64,000 nt of DNA from Sweltsa coloradensis (taxonomy: Eukaryota > Arthropoda > Insecta > Plecoptera > Chloroperlidae), in the NCBI GenBank assembly GCA_024449915.1, contig JAMZAV010000074.1, positions 960,001 to 1,024,000 of the forward strand, read 5' to 3'. The notes under the pieces are model-generated. The model did not search any database. It was not told the origin of the DNA and worked only from the letters and a program-made list of their open reading frames with translations. Shown in pieces: positions 1-12,309 of this stretch. The first letter of the stretch is position 1, and each line of letters opens with the position of its first letter. A program made the translations under genes and the position numbers.

Positions 1-350
1 CACCGCCTGGCATTCTAAAAATGATTCCACAAAAATGTTTTTCCAAGAACAAAACCATTATCGTTAATTACATCCTACACATTTCAGCCTATATTTTCAA
101 TTTAGTATGTCATGCAGGTTAAAATCGCAACGGATCTTGCTCAAAATGTTAACTGCACGCTACATACTTGTACCAGATGTCTGTTTAAAATGTCAGTACA
201 ATCTGTTGAGTCGTTCGGCCGTTCAGCAGCAAACTCACTCACGCACTCACAGACAAAAACACAAATCTTGTGCCATTTGAGTTGAATTCAGTCACTGCGC
301 GCCCTCGTCTTAATAAAAAACTTGTTGCTTTTTGTGTCGGTGTTTATTAA
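1..350. other. Unique AT-rich DNA, no feature seen
   Basis: I see no repeat shared with the rest of the window, no tRNA-like box and no convincing exon here. Confidence 0.5.
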
Positions 351-674
351 ATGAGGTACAAGGATAAAGATAAAGGATACGACCTGCCTGCCGACCTTGT
401 TGCAATCGTGAACGATTTCGAACGCAGCAATATTATCTCAGTCGTTAAAGAACATTGGAACGCTATGCCAGAGGTCCCCAGTTATATTGAAGATGAGAAC
501 AAATATTATCCACTTTTATTTTATTTTAACTCAATTCCATGCGTGCAAATATATTTGATCTTTAATATAATACTATTTTTGGAACTTAAAATATTATTCT
601 ACATCGACAATCAAATACAACACCAAAAGGGATTATGCAAAGGGTACTCCCTCACGGTTGAAAGCTCGTCTTGA
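351..674 (+). other. Weak 107-codon open frame, probably not a gene
   Basis: An ATG frame opens with a charged, exon-like stretch (MRYKDKDKGYDLPADLV) of about 50 residues. It then turns into F/I/L/Y-rich sequence typical of chance translation of AT-rich DNA. The first 150 bases could be a real exon, but I find no convincing splice donor where the composition changes. I recognise no family. Confidence 0.15.
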
Positions 675-2310
675 CTACAATTATTGACCTTTACTAGATA
701 AGTTTCATAAGCTTCATTCCGTACATTTATGTTAATTCACTATGGTTGTAGTTTCTGTTTGGCGTTGTGGTAAACCTTCTAAATATAATTCTCTTTGATG
801 TCATCAACTAGGGACGGGGGAAGTCGTATGAGAGTCACTTACCGTATACATTTCTTCGTCGGGTTAACGCACCAATATCAAGACTTGGTATCTATGTGCG
901 TACAAGTGCTGCTGAAACGACGGTGTACACTATATCCTAATGCAATTACCAAACAAGATTTTAATTGATCTGACCAATTCTTCATTCTGCTGCTTATCTT
1001 TAGATTGACGGATATGCTCGACATTTTTCACTTCTATGCATCGCAAAATGTATAATAACTTTTCAATTTTGGCTCAAACATCACATAACTTACATTATCC
1101 ATAACATTCGTCAATATTTACACTTGTTACCTTGAATTTCTTTTCCGATCGATCATGGATTTTGTCACTCCGGCAACATTAAAATTGTTCTAACACGCCC
1201 GACACTTCTTAGTTGCCAAATGTTTTATATCGCCTGCAGTGTTTCACGAAGCCTCAACACAATATGCTAAACTAGAACATCCAGCATGAAACTTTTCTAC
1301 ATTAGTGTAATTGTGTAAACAATTAGTAACCTTAAGCGTAACCATTAATTCCGTTGATTTATTCTGAAGACTCAAGCAAAACATAAACCCTTAAGATATC
1401 CGTTACTTTTGCGAAAGTGGCAGTTCTTAATAGCTTACTGTAGGTCTTGAGAGTCTTAATTCCGTCGCCTCTCAAGCATGAACTGATAGCGTGAGGCCAC
1501 AATGCTTTAAAGGGGAACAAAACAAGTTTTCCAACTTTACATTTTCCGAAGGTCTTGGGCCTGGAAAATGCTATGCAGACCTACGTCTTAGTAGATAGCG
1601 CACACTTTTATGAATAAGGACGGTCGACGTAATAAAATATTGTAACACGAAATTTTTAAGGATGTGTAGATTGTACGAAAGAGCGCAAAAAAATTGCATG
1701 TTTGTAGAAAGCATATTTTAATTAATCCGATGGTGTAACAGTATCTTGGTAAGTCTGATGTTTCCCAATATTGTAGGTATTAATCACCTTAATGGAAGAT
1801 TTAGCAGATTTCCAGTTTTTTGCAGTAAACATACTTTCGGTAATCAGGTTTTACACTGGGATAAAAATAGCACCTCAACTTTCTTTCTAAACTTTTGTTA
1901 AATTTTCTTTTTTAATTAATGGAGTTTAAATAACTTTTGCTTCAATATTGCTTCATGTCTTCCATCACGGTATAAACCGTTACGTAGTTAGGGGTATTTT
2001 CCTTTTGATCTCCCATAATGCAAGATAAGACGTAGACTCGTTATTTACGAACTTTTAGCTGAGTGTATAGTCTGCTATCCTTATGGCATCCGCTCCAGAG
2101 GGAGAAGATTTCTCTTGAAGTATGTTTATCTCAATTAGTACAAGGCTCTGAGAGCATTCTTGAAGTCAGCGGTTCCACCAAACTAGTCCCAAAAACCTTC
2201 TAACGTAATTCTTGTGGCACTGTAAAACTTCCTAACGGAATAATCCACTCTTGAAGTACTACTTTGAAGTTTTAAAAAGAAAGTTACGGCCCTCTCAGCA
2301 ATCACAATGA
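675..2310. other. AT-rich DNA upstream of exon 1, nothing recognised
   Basis: No frame, tRNA-like box or shared repeat was recognised. The last few hundred bases probably hold the upstream regulatory region of the exon at 2459, but I can point to no specific element such as a clear TATA box. Confidence 0.4.
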
Positions 2311-2458
2311 ATAGAGTGTAAACAAAGTGACCGAACCTCTTCGGCCGCCACGCGGAGAGTCGTCTGGTGGTGGCTGTCGGACGCATGCCCGGCGCCGGAT
2401 CGATGCCGGCGGTCGGCCGGTGGCTCTTGGAGCGTCGCGACGCGCCGTCACTCGCGCT
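2311..2458 (+). promoter_or_regulatory. CpG-rich leader or promoter-proximal segment
   Basis: Composition changes abruptly from AT-rich to strongly GC- and CpG-rich near 2325, and the rich block runs through the exon to about 2720. This resembles an unmethylated promoter or 5' UTR island. The exon's frame is open upstream to 2327 but has no in-frame ATG before 2459, so this stretch is more likely untranslated leader than protein. Confidence 0.5.
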
Positions 2459-2719
2459 ATGGAGGGCGACAACCAAGCAGCGGCGGCGAACACCGCCGAC
2501 ACGGCCGATCTTCACGTAGACCACGCGGCGCTCGCCGACCCCGGCGCCTGGCTCTGTTGCGTCCCGTGCCACTGGCTGAGGACCAACAACAGCGTGCACA
2601 AGGCGTCGCTCACCATCGCGACGCTGCTAGTGACGTCGCTGTTGGTGGCCTCGCCGGTACTCTTCCTCATCAGCAGCATACCCGGTACCAGTCAGAGGAC
2701 CAAGGAGTGCCTCAAGCAG
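2459..2719 (+). CDS. First coding exon of a membrane protein, family unidentified
   Basis: This is an 87-codon frame starting at an ATG in favourable context (purine at -3, G at +4). It ends at CAG followed by GTACGA, a good splice donor, leaving phase 0. Residues 1-48 are polar, acidic and alanine-rich with a small cysteine cluster (WLCCVPCHWL). Residues 49-73 are a hydrophobic span (TIATLLVTSLLVASPVLFLI). Residues 74-87 are polar and include one cysteine (TKECLKQ). A short N-terminal tail followed by one span and no cleavable signal peptide suggests a type II (N-in) surface protein such as a membrane peptidase or glycosyl-enzyme; this is inference only. GC content and codon use stand out sharply from the surroundings. 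Frames overlapping it on the other strand and in the other phase are shadows. Downstream exons are not certain; 39321-39353 has a compatible phase. Confidence 0.6.
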
Positions 2720-5700
2720 GTACGATGCCCTTACGAGGTCCACTTATTTATTATTTTAATAGTCAATTCCCCACAAATTTAAAATAAACCATACCATATT
2801 TATATAGAATTCTTCTACAGAGTATGATCTTCTGATACTCTGAAGTAATTTATTTGAATGCTTCCTATTCATTTTGAATTTGTCGTTCGTCAAGGTTTCA
2901 GAAACGATATTGCATAAACAAGGTTTATAACAATTTACTTTGATGAAGTAAAGTCTATATATTTATCATGTCTATGTCTATTGTGTCTATTTTTGATTTC
3001 ATAATTTGGTGTGTTTTTATTTATTTGTATCTAGGCCTATATTGTATATATTTTGCTATGAACAATAAATTGAAGGTTTAGTTTAAGTTAGTCTCAGAAG
3101 AGAAAATTATTTATCAAGTACGTTGCTGCCGTTGGCAATTTTAGAACAAGGTTTTTACTTTTATGTGTCGAAAAAGTTTGTTTCCATGAACAATTTTGAA
3201 TTAGATTTTGAAGTTTATACTTTTTATTTATTATATCACATTAACTCCTTAAAAAACGTCATAGGCGAGAAGTGAAGAGTGAATGTCCTACTTTATGTTT
3301 ATTTATTTATTTTCTTCTTAACATTTCTCATTTTCCTTATAAGTAGAGGTACGAATTAGTATAGCATTTTTAATTTTAAATGTCACGATGGCGTTTTGTA
3401 GTATCAGTTTTTTGGCTGCCTTAAAAACCTTGTGTATGAACGAACTTTTTTATATTTTTAATTTGAAATTTGGTCATCAAGGTTAAATTAATATCAACTG
3501 AATAAAAATGTGTTTAAACAACTTATAGATACTATGGAAAATAGAATAAAATAAGACTGGAAAACCTTACATAAAGTAAAAAAAAACGCTTTGTAACATC
3601 TATTCACAAAACGCTATTTTCATATACCTCTTCTCATATGGTAAACAATATTATTGCATACATGGTATTCTACGATGGTTTTTTCTTCCTACCTATATAT
3701 GAGACTGAAGACTATAACATTGCTGTTATAGGACAGGACCTACTATCAAATCAAATATTAATTTTCAAGAAAAGGTGTGACAAATTTGAACAGCATATTT
3801 TGTACTTCATAACAATTTTACTTCTCAAAGATCATCTTCAATCTTGGTTCGAGTTTTGACGAAGTTTTATGATTTTCATATTTCATCAACTTCTGTCTAC
3901 ATTGACTTGGTTGTTAAGCACAACACGTTCTTCCCAATACGACTTATACTAACTCTCAAGACTGATTGGATGGTTTATTTCCGCGTGTAAAACAGGAATA
4001 ACTCTCATTCTCAATATCTTTGATATCTTCAGCTTATATCCCAAGATGGTTTTCACGATAAAATGAGACGGCGCATTTTTAATTCAACTGCCTTGAGCAA
4101 GGCCGCAATATACTCATCTAGATTGGCTCGGACCGCAAGAACCTACATTAAGTTTTTACACTATGCAAAAAATGAAATACGCTCGCTCAAGACTCGAAAC
4201 AGTTCCTTAATCGTTAAAACTCTTACGAAGTTACTTTTTATGTACGAAAGCTGTTCAAATAAGTTCCGATATTTCTCTTTTTACTCCTATCGAGACTGAA
4301 GATATAGTCAAAACTTCTGCAGTTAACGATTTCCTGTTTTTAACAGACCTCACGAGCTAATAATTCACTGTTATTTAAAAAAAAAAAAATACGAAACGAT
4401 GTGGCCATGTTTTTGTTAGTTCAAGAAAATAACATTCAAAACAATGACCTCATATTTTACAGAAAAGACACTTCTAAACGACGATATTCGATATTATGAC
4501 CATTTCCCATTCGACGTTTTGGAGACCGAGAACTTCCTTTTCGCACAGAACTAGATTTATCTGAACATAAAGCTTTAAAGTCAGACGAAATTTATATTTC
4601 TCCTCTAAGGTTGAATAGTTGCTGCATCAATAATTGACCTACATTTTGCAATATCCACATTTAAAATCCAAAAGAACCACTTTAAAGAAATATTACTGAT
4701 AAATAAATTCTTAGATAGTATTACCGAAGCAAATAGAATGTAATCCAATGCGGATGGAATGTGGAATGTAAACTCGCCTACTCTACTCGAAATACAGCTG
4801 TGAGGCGTATACAGTTACATCGCTCACGCACGACGATCCCGTTTCAAAAATACAACAGTTTGGAATAAAACAAACTTTATGATGCTCTCCGAAGAGGAAT
4901 GAAAATTTTTATAGAGTTAGGATTGGATTTATTGACGTCGTCCTGATATACATGCAAATGTAATGATTTTCTTTAGGCGAACGGAAGCTACATAAAAGAA
5001 AGAACGATTTTCGTGGCAATAAACAAGATCGAAGCAGGCAGCGGAAATACGATGAGTTTATTAGTACACCAATGCAACTCAAACGTGTAGGGGCCTACTA
5101 AAACATGATAGCTTGTCATCAATTCCTATTTTTACATTAAAACTATTTATTTTAATGTATAAGGATAGTGTACATAATTTAATACAACAATATCACAAAC
5201 GTTCAAATAACTCTAGTAGAAACGTGTCTAACAAACCAAAGAGAGGCAAAATATTGCATCATTGCACAAAACTCGTTTACACACTCGTTTTTCAAGTACG
5301 TTAGGTTGTTTTAAAAAGTTAATTGTTAACAGAGTATGCTGAAGAAGCTGCGTCAGGTCTGGCTGGCTAACTCGCAGGCAAAATAGCCCGTACGCTACTC
5401 CCTACTCGCTACTCGCTATATAATAGAGCTACTCCCCCCAACCTGAATATTAATTTGTTTGGAAATGGGGAAAGATAATAAAAAAATAATAATCTCTGTT
5501 ATACGTCAATGCCACACGGTAACGCACATTAGTTATTTTACTATAAACATGGCATCTCCAAACGCATACTGACATAATAACAATAAAATTATGTAATTTT
5601 AACAACTACTGAAATAGTAAAGGTTCATCGTATTTTTGTCGTATAATCATTGGTTGTACAATATTGATCATTGCAAATTCTCCCCAGTTAAAAGTGTTTT

Positions 5701-6450
5701 GTGTAATTCGTCAACACGTGCACCATGAGTTTGGGCTGCAGCATTTGCAAATTGAACTACCGTTAATTTCCAAATGTCCGTACTTACGTTGGATTTTCAT
5801 ATCCTGGTGGTTCAATTCCAATACTGTTTGTACGAAACGGCCTCTTACCACGTTTCGTACTGTGCGTTTGTTTGTTATCCACATAAAAAATTCATCAATT
5901 CAATTTAAATCTTAATAACGACTTCAGTTGCATCACATCTTTTTTTATGGCGTCATCACAACTAAAAAAATGTAAGTTAATCTTTATAAAAGCAGAGAAA
6001 ACAGAACGTTCGCCCTAGTCGAATTTTTCCACGTGTTCTTTCTACAAGATTTTAATCGTTATTTATTTTAAAAAAATATGGTAATTTATAACACGCAATA
6101 TGTAAACTCTGCGGTAACATCTTTTGTTCAGGCAACTTGTTTGAGGGATTTGTGTCTTTTTTAAATTGGAAAAGTTTTATTTTGACAAATAATTCAGGTT
6201 AAGAAGTTATTGCATTAAAGTTTTGACAAATGTTTGAGCACGAGTTTAGCCACTAGCTAATATTTACTTAGATGCCAAGTTTGTGGTTTCAGACCTTATA
6301 GTCAGTCCGGGTCTAGCTGAGCAAAGTGTAACAAGCACGTCCGAGAAACTTGTTCGTGTTGGGTAGGAGAGAGGAGGACGTTGGCTGGCTTCTAGGTACA
6401 GGCGAGACGATATTATCGGCTCATCTCAAACGTAGATTCAATCAAGTGAA
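2720..6450. other. Probable intron 1, AT-rich unique DNA
   Basis: The donor at 2720 opens a long AT-rich tract with no recognisable gene or element. Short frames at 3638-3859, 4063-4299, 5113-5304 and 5664-5915 have the F/I/K/N/Y-rich composition expected by chance. A weak exon candidate lies at 4978-5088. Confidence 0.4.
4978..5088 (+). other. Weak exon candidate with a good acceptor
   Basis: A pyrimidine-rich tract ending in TTTCTTTAG is followed by 36 open codons of balanced composition (for example ERTIFVAINKIEAGSGNTM) up to a TAG. No donor or downstream poly(A) signal was found. It may be chance, a cryptic exon or a terminal alternative exon. Confidence 0.15.
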
Positions 6451-7194
6451 TCGACCCGACTATGTTGTTGGATGAGCGAAGCGAAGACTTCAATTTCACT
6501 TTCGTTTTTTTTCACTTACGTTACTCCAAGAAAAATAGCTCGGGTGTTTTGATTTGTTAGTTTTTTTGTCTGTTTGTTCGCTCTCTACCGGGAAAACGGC
6601 ATATGCGATCTTGATGAAAATGTAGAGGACCTTTGAAATCTCTGAACTTAGACCTGCCACGTTTTTGGGTATAATCGATCAAATATTTCTTATGATTATC
6701 GTACTTTTACAATTTTTTCAATTTTTAATGAGATAAATTTTCGTGATATTTGTCAAACGGCTACTCCGATATTGATGAAACTTTATGGGAACGTTTAAAA
6801 TCACTGAAATTATATATGTTATGATTTTAGAGACATTTAAAAAAAATTCTTGTAGAAATCTTACTTTTAAGATATTTTCCCCGGTTTTTAATACGATATT
6901 TTCGTGATATTTGGGCCGATTCTGACCAAACGGGTGGGGCTACAAAGTTCATATTTTACATTAACATAAAGATTATGGTGATTTAGTGTCTCTTGAAAGA
7001 AAAAGTTGGTCAAAATTCATAGAAATAAAGGTTTTTAATATAAACCTTTTACAGGTGTATAATTAACAAGTAATATCAAGTTACTATAGAAAAAGTAATG
7101 AGATTCCACTTAAAAAAGTGATCATTGGACAGAAATATTCCAAAAAAGCTCATCCATCAACGCGACTAAAAAAAGCGTACGCGAAGAGGCCTAG
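6451..7194 (+). mobile_element. Helitron/Helentron-like non-autonomous copy 1
   Basis: The 5' side carries TTGTTGGATGAGCGAAGCGA. The 3' side carries the inverse (GCTCATCCATCAACGCG), a short AACGC/GCGT hairpin and CTAG at 7191-7194 followed by T. The core has reading-frame-like blocks shared by all copies (CGGCATATGCGATCTTGATG; GGGCCGATTCTGACCAAACG) but encodes nothing intact. A possible 5' end is TC at 6451-6452 after A. That 5' boundary is uncertain because other copies share homology only from GGATGAGC onward. Confidence 0.6.
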
Positions 7195-7258
7195 TAATAG
7201 TGAGAAACGTGTCTCCTTAGATAGATAATGTGGAATGAGCAAAGCCGTCAGACGCTTA

Positions 7259-7898
7259 TCGACAGCTTTGTTGGATGAGCGAAGCGAAGACTTCAAATTC
7301 ACTGACCCCCCCCCAAAAAAATTAGCTCGGGTGTTTTTTTTGTCTGTTTGTTTGCACGCTACCGGGCAAACGGCATAAGCGATCTTGATGAAAATTGGAG
7401 GGGACCTTCATTTTCTCTGAACTTAGACTTGCCAAGTTTTTGGGTATAATCGAAGATATATTTCTCATGAATATGGTACTTTTACGATTTATTTCGATTT
7501 TTAATGCGATATTTACGTGATATTTGGGCCGATTCTGACCAAACAGGTGGGACTCCAACGTTCATATTTCACACGGACATTAAAGTTATGGTGATTTAGT
7601 ACCTTTTGAAAGAAAAAGTTGAAAAGGTTATCCAGGATCTATAGAATTAAAGGTTTTAATATAAGTTTTTTTAGGAATATAATAACAATTAACAAGTAAC
7701 AATAGAAACATGACAACAATGTGCTACAATGGAGTGGTATAGTAACAATTAACAAGTTAAAATAGAAACTTGACAACAATCACCTACAATGCGTTCAAAT
7801 AGCACTTGCAAAAGTAAAAAGATCCCATGCAAACTAAAATCTTACAAAAAATCTCATCGATCAACGCGACTAAAAAAAGAGTTCGCGAAGCGGCCTAG
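7259..7898 (+). mobile_element. Helitron/Helentron-like copy 2
   Basis: It has the same family ends as the preceding copy: TTGGATGAGCGAAGCGAAG at the left, GATCAACGCGAC plus the AACGC/GCGTT-type hairpin at the right, and CTAG at 7895-7898 followed by T. It begins only about 65 bases after copy 1. It contains no coding capacity; the 78-codon minus-strand frame at 7322-7558 is repeat-derived. Confidence 0.6.
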
Positions 7899-7917
7899 TA
7901 ATTCTAACGTCTGAGAG

Positions 7918-8305
7918 GGGGCGCGAAGCGAAGACTTCAATTTCACTGACCCCTAAAAAAATTTGGATCTTTTTTTTGTATTTTTGTCTGTTTGTTCGCG
8001 CTCTAACGGGCGAAATCTCTGAACTTAGACTTGCCACGTTTTTGGGAACAATCAATCAAATATTTCTTATGATAATCGTACTTTTACGATTTTTTCGATT
8101 ATTAATGAGATATTTTCGTGATATTTGGCAAACGGCTACTTCGATCTTGATGAAACTTCATGGGAACGTTGAAAATCACTGAAATTATATAAGTTAGGAT
8201 TTTAGAGACATTTAAAGAAATATTTCTCATGGAAATCGTACTTTTGCGATTTTTTCAAAAGCTTATCCATCAAAGCGACTAGAAAAAGCGTTAGCGAAGC
8301 GGTAT
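7918..8305 (+). mobile_element. Degraded Helitron-like copy 3
   Basis: It starts with the family block GCGAAGCGAAGACTTCAATT, lacks part of the centre and ends with GCTTATCCATCAAAGCGACT and GCGTTAGCGAAGCGG. The expected terminal CTAG is absent, so the 3' tip is mutated or truncated. Confidence 0.5.
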
Positions 8306-8792
8306 TCTTGCTTGTATATGTACTTGTATAAATTACCGCCTTATTTTGGAAGATTTTCAGTCTGAACTTAGAAATGTATACTCGTGCGATGTTGACTATT
8401 TCTGCCGATACTGGTACTGTAACCTACAAGTCATGTGTAAAAAAAAAATCTACCAAACGAACTGATTGGGCCTATACTAACCCGAACGACAAAAGTCGAT
8501 CGAAAGTGACAACTTATTATATTAAATAGAATATTTCATAACGCATAATTATTTTGACTCATAATTCCACCTACGGGAGTGTTTCCCGACTTAACCAAAT
8601 CGCGAAAGAATAGGTCATGCTCTGCGCGTTAGTGTTACTATTTTAGCGTGCCAGTGAAGTGTACACCTGTAGGCCTAAGTCAGTAAGCTCTTTGGTTTTA
8701 TTAAGTTGTCACGTACGTTATTGTATTTACAAAGTTGTCTCTGTCGATAGATTATATGACGCAATAGTAATAAGTAAATATACCCTCCTACA
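8306..8792. other. Spacer with a SINE-tail fragment
   Basis: Mostly unrecognised. Bases about 8563-8612 contain ATTCCACCTACGGGAGTG and CCCGACTTAACCAAATCG. The same block lies beside the tRNA-like elements at 12.46 kb and 62.65 kb, so it is probably a truncated SINE tail. Confidence 0.4.
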
Positions 8793-8800
8793 TATATATT
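8793..8800. repeat. Left 8-bp target site duplication
   Basis: TATATATT directly abuts the left terminus of the foldback element and is repeated exactly at its right end. Confidence 0.85.
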
Positions 8801-9320
8801 GGGTCCGTAAACTTGTCCCCCCCACCAAAACCATTTCGTCTCAAACATGTGCATAATTTTGCACCAATTATGCACCATTTTGCACCCAAGTCCAGAATTT
8901 TGCACACCAATACTTTCGGAGATACGGCCATTTCAAAAAGGGGGGGCAAAGTTTGGGTTCATTAACTTGGCTCCCCCAAATGAGAATTTTAAACCGAAAA
9001 AAGTCTTATATTTTTGCACTATTTTTGCACTTTTTTGCACCCAAATCTAGATTTTTGCACCTCTACCATTTCGCAGCATTTTGCATTTTAAATTGGGGAG
9101 CCAAGTTAATGTGGCTCCCCACTTTGGAATTTCGAACCGAAAAAAGTCTCATATTTTGCACTATTTTTGCACTTTTTGCACCCAAATCTAGATTTTTGCA
9201 CCCCTACCATTTCGCAGCATTTTACATTTCAAATTGGGGGAGCCAAGTTAATGCTTTTTTCAAAATCATTTTGGAGAAATGGGACCGGGCTCTAAATAAG
9301 CAGCTAATTATGCACTCTTA
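8801..9320 (+). repeat. Left arm, terminal and subterminal part
   Basis: Low-complexity-looking sequence rich in TTTTGCACC, TATGCACC and CCCCCC/GGGGGG runs, mirrored at about 17620-18137. A block of about 140 bases (CCCAAATCTAGATTTTTGCA and following) is tandemly duplicated at about 9040-9110 and 9180-9250. The 122- and 67-codon frames here come from the repeat and are not genes. Confidence 0.8.
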
Positions 9321-10790
9321 AAATGACAAGTCCTGATTTTTGCACCCCTAAACTGTCGAATCTACAGGGGGTGAAATATTGAATAAATTAACAAATAAGA
9401 ATTCGATTTCCAAAGTAGAGAAGTAAACTTTTTTCTAAATGATGAAACGGAAGTCCAAAAAACAGGGCTCTTAAAAAGCTGCTATAAATACTCTCTCAAA
9501 TAGCCAAGTGCTGTTTTTTTCACCCCTAAACTATAGAATCTACAGGGAGGTGAAATATGAAACAAATAAACAAATAATAATTCAAAATACAAAGATGGAA
9601 CGTTTATTAAAATACTGTAAGTCTGTAACAGAAGACAAAATTACTGGAATCTTAATAAGCTGCAATTAAAGCACTCTCAAATTGCCAAACGCTCATTTTT
9701 GCACCCCAAAACTATAGAATCTACAGTGAGGTGAAATATGAAAAAGGAAACAAATAATATTTTCGAATCCAAATAAAGTATCGTTCAAAATAATGTATCA
9801 GAAGTCAAAATTAATAGGCTCTAAATTTGCTGCTGTAAATACTCTCTCAAAACACCAAGTGTTGATTTTTGCACCCCTAAACTATAGAATCTGCAGTGAG
9901 GTGAGATAAGAATAAATAAACCAATAATATTTCGAAATCCAAATGAGGGATCGTTTATTAAAATCATGGGTCAGAAGTCAAAATAACTATGCTATAAGCT
10001 GCTATTAAAGCACTCTCAAATTGTCAAATGCTGATTTTTGCACCCCTAAACTATAGAATCTACAGTGAGGTGAAATAAGAAATAAATAAACAAATAATAT
10101 TTCGAAATCCAAATAAAGTATAGTTTATCAAAATCATGTATCAGAAGTCAAAATTACGAGGCTCTAAATTAGCTGCTATTAATACTCTCACAAATTATCA
10201 AGTGCTGATTTTTGCACCCCTAAACTATATAATCTGCAGTGAGGTGAAATAAGAAATAAATGAACAAATAATATTTCGAAATCCAAATAAAGTATCGTTT
10301 ATCAAAATCATGTATAAGAAGTCAAAATTTGTAGGCTCTAAATAAGCTGCTATTAATATTCTCTCAAATAACCAAGTGCTGATTTTTGCACCCCTAAACT
10401 ATAGAATCCACAGTGAGGTGAAATAAGAAATAAATAAACAAATAATATTTCGAAATTTAAATAAAGCATCGTTTATCAAAATCATGTATCACAAGTCAAA
10501 ATTACTAGGCTCTAAATTAGCTGCTATTAATACTCTCTCAAATAACCAAGTGCTGATTTCTGCACCCCTTAACTAAAGATTCTACAGTTATGTGAAACAT
10601 GAAAAAAATTAACAAATAATATTTCGAAATCCCAAGAAGGGTCGTTTATCTAAATACTGTAACAGAAGTTGAAATTACTGGGCTCTAAATTAGCAGATAT
10701 AAATTCTCTCTAAAATTGCCATGTCCTGATTTTTGCACCCAAAAACAGTCTCTTTTAGTGTTTTTTACTACATAATATTTTAATTTTCAT
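9321..10790 (+). repeat. 174-bp tandem repeat, left arm (about nine units)
   Basis: The marker TTTTTGCACCCCTAAACTAT or a close variant recurs near 9335, 9515, 9697, 9868, 10034, 10210, 10384, 10558 and 10730, mostly about 174 bases apart. Inner units contain GTGAGGTGAAATAAGAAATA and ATCATGTATCAGAAGTCAAA. Outer and innermost units are more divergent than the central ones, the usual pattern for arrays maintained by unequal exchange. Confidence 0.85.
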
Positions 10791-12300
10791 AAAAGTTAGT
10801 TGTAACTAAATAAATTGTAATTAAATAATAGTCTTCGGCCGTAAAAATGTTTTGTTTTTAAAATATGTATTATTTTTTGCACCTGACATGCACAATGTTA
10901 AAAATCATCTGTAAGTTATTAAATGAAAACTTTTACAAAGATGTCAGTATGTCAAGAAGATTATGGGTTTCGAATAGGAACAAAAATTACCCTTCTATCC
11001 CAAATATTTTGAGCAGGAATGTATCCTGGGTATATGTCATTGAATTCACTATCATCGTCTGTTTCGGGTGTACTCCACGTATTGACCCAAATGAGGAATT
11101 TAAAAAATCAGTTGTGCAAAATGGTGCATGTTGGTGTAAATAATCATGTTCTCAAAAATTAATGACACTTAACAGGGGTGTTAATATTAAGATAGTATCA
11201 CCTCCAAAATATTTTCGTCTGAAATCTAAAAAAAAAAAAATGGTGTATTTAAAGTTCAATAAATACATGCTTCCAAAACTTTGTTTCGAAGAATGCCCCC
11301 CGGGGGGGCTACCATTAAGTTGGCCGTCCCAATAATGGAATGTTTTAACACAAGATTGAAGGAGGGGGAACAAAAATAAAAAGTTGGGGTGCAAAATGGG
11401 ATATTTCCGGTACATGCACCTGACATACATACATGTACATGTATGTATGTACATAGGTACATGTATGTTTTGTTTTAATATTCGGTTTTGTTGGAATGGT
11501 TTGAGGGGTTGTGGTGGGGGGAAAACTCAATAGCCCGAATATAACTACGGAAACGGTACGGAAACTATCTCAGCTCTACTGTGAACAGATTTTCGATGAC
11601 AAAAGTCGTATCTTGGTTTGCTTTTGTCGGATCTAAGTAGTCAACTTTTTTCTTTGTTATAGTTTGTAACATCATTTTGAAATTGTCGCTTTTATCAAAT
11701 CCTTGATTTTTAACTTATGTCTGTACCACTTATGTCAATGCAATGACTCACATTAAATATTTGTGTAAGGATGCTTTTTTTGTGGATATTCCTACCAATA
11801 ATATAGGAGGTTAATGTATTGAAAACATATTTTATTATATCTCTTTTTTATTGTACAACAAGCATGGTTTAACCTAGTAATCACGGCAAGGAATTACCTA
11901 GTGGCAATTAGACACCCTGCGTGTAGACCATATATATAAAAATTACACGCATGCTACATCAAACGTATACTAATGACGATGTCATATCAATCAGTTCTCA
12001 AATCGTGTCCATGCATTTATATAAAATAATTGTTGACTCTAGTATTCATATTTCTTAAATCTGTACAAATACAAACTTCGTGCCTAAAGAACAATTTTAC
12101 ATAATTCGAGAAAATATCTGATAATGTAAACGGAGTCTACAATATCACCACAAAATCACAAACAATCACAACTCACAAATTCAACCCTCAAAATATGATT
12201 AGTCTAGGAATGTTAAATCATACTATGTTCATAATATTATATTAGTTAAATCATTTTGACGTGGGATTGCCACTCACATACTCGCACACAGATCGTCAAA
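10791..12300. other. Foldback-element interior, left half
   Basis: AT-rich DNA with no recognisable transposase. The 92-codon frame at 10865-11143 and the overlapping minus frames at 11152-11530 have no recognisable domain. The latter cover a GC-rich run (CCCCCCGGGGGGGC near 11298) and a short ACATGTATGT repeat near 11430-11465. About 11580-12300 holds nothing I recognise. Confidence 0.4.
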
Positions 12301-12309
12301 CATACGGAA

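Noticed and set aside
2183..2599. 138-codon minus-strand frame opposite exon 1
   Set aside because: It is the GC-rich shadow of the plus-strand exon and has R/A/P-rich composition; the plus strand has the ATG context, membrane span and donor.
8953..9321. 122-codon frame rich in F/C/A with repeats of KSLIFCTIFALF
   Set aside because: Translation of the TTTTGCAC-rich subterminal repeat of the foldback element, mirrored in the other arm.
9321..10790. CRISPR-like array
   Set aside because: The 174-bp units are contiguous tandem repeats without unique spacers, in a eukaryotic context and mirrored on the other arm.
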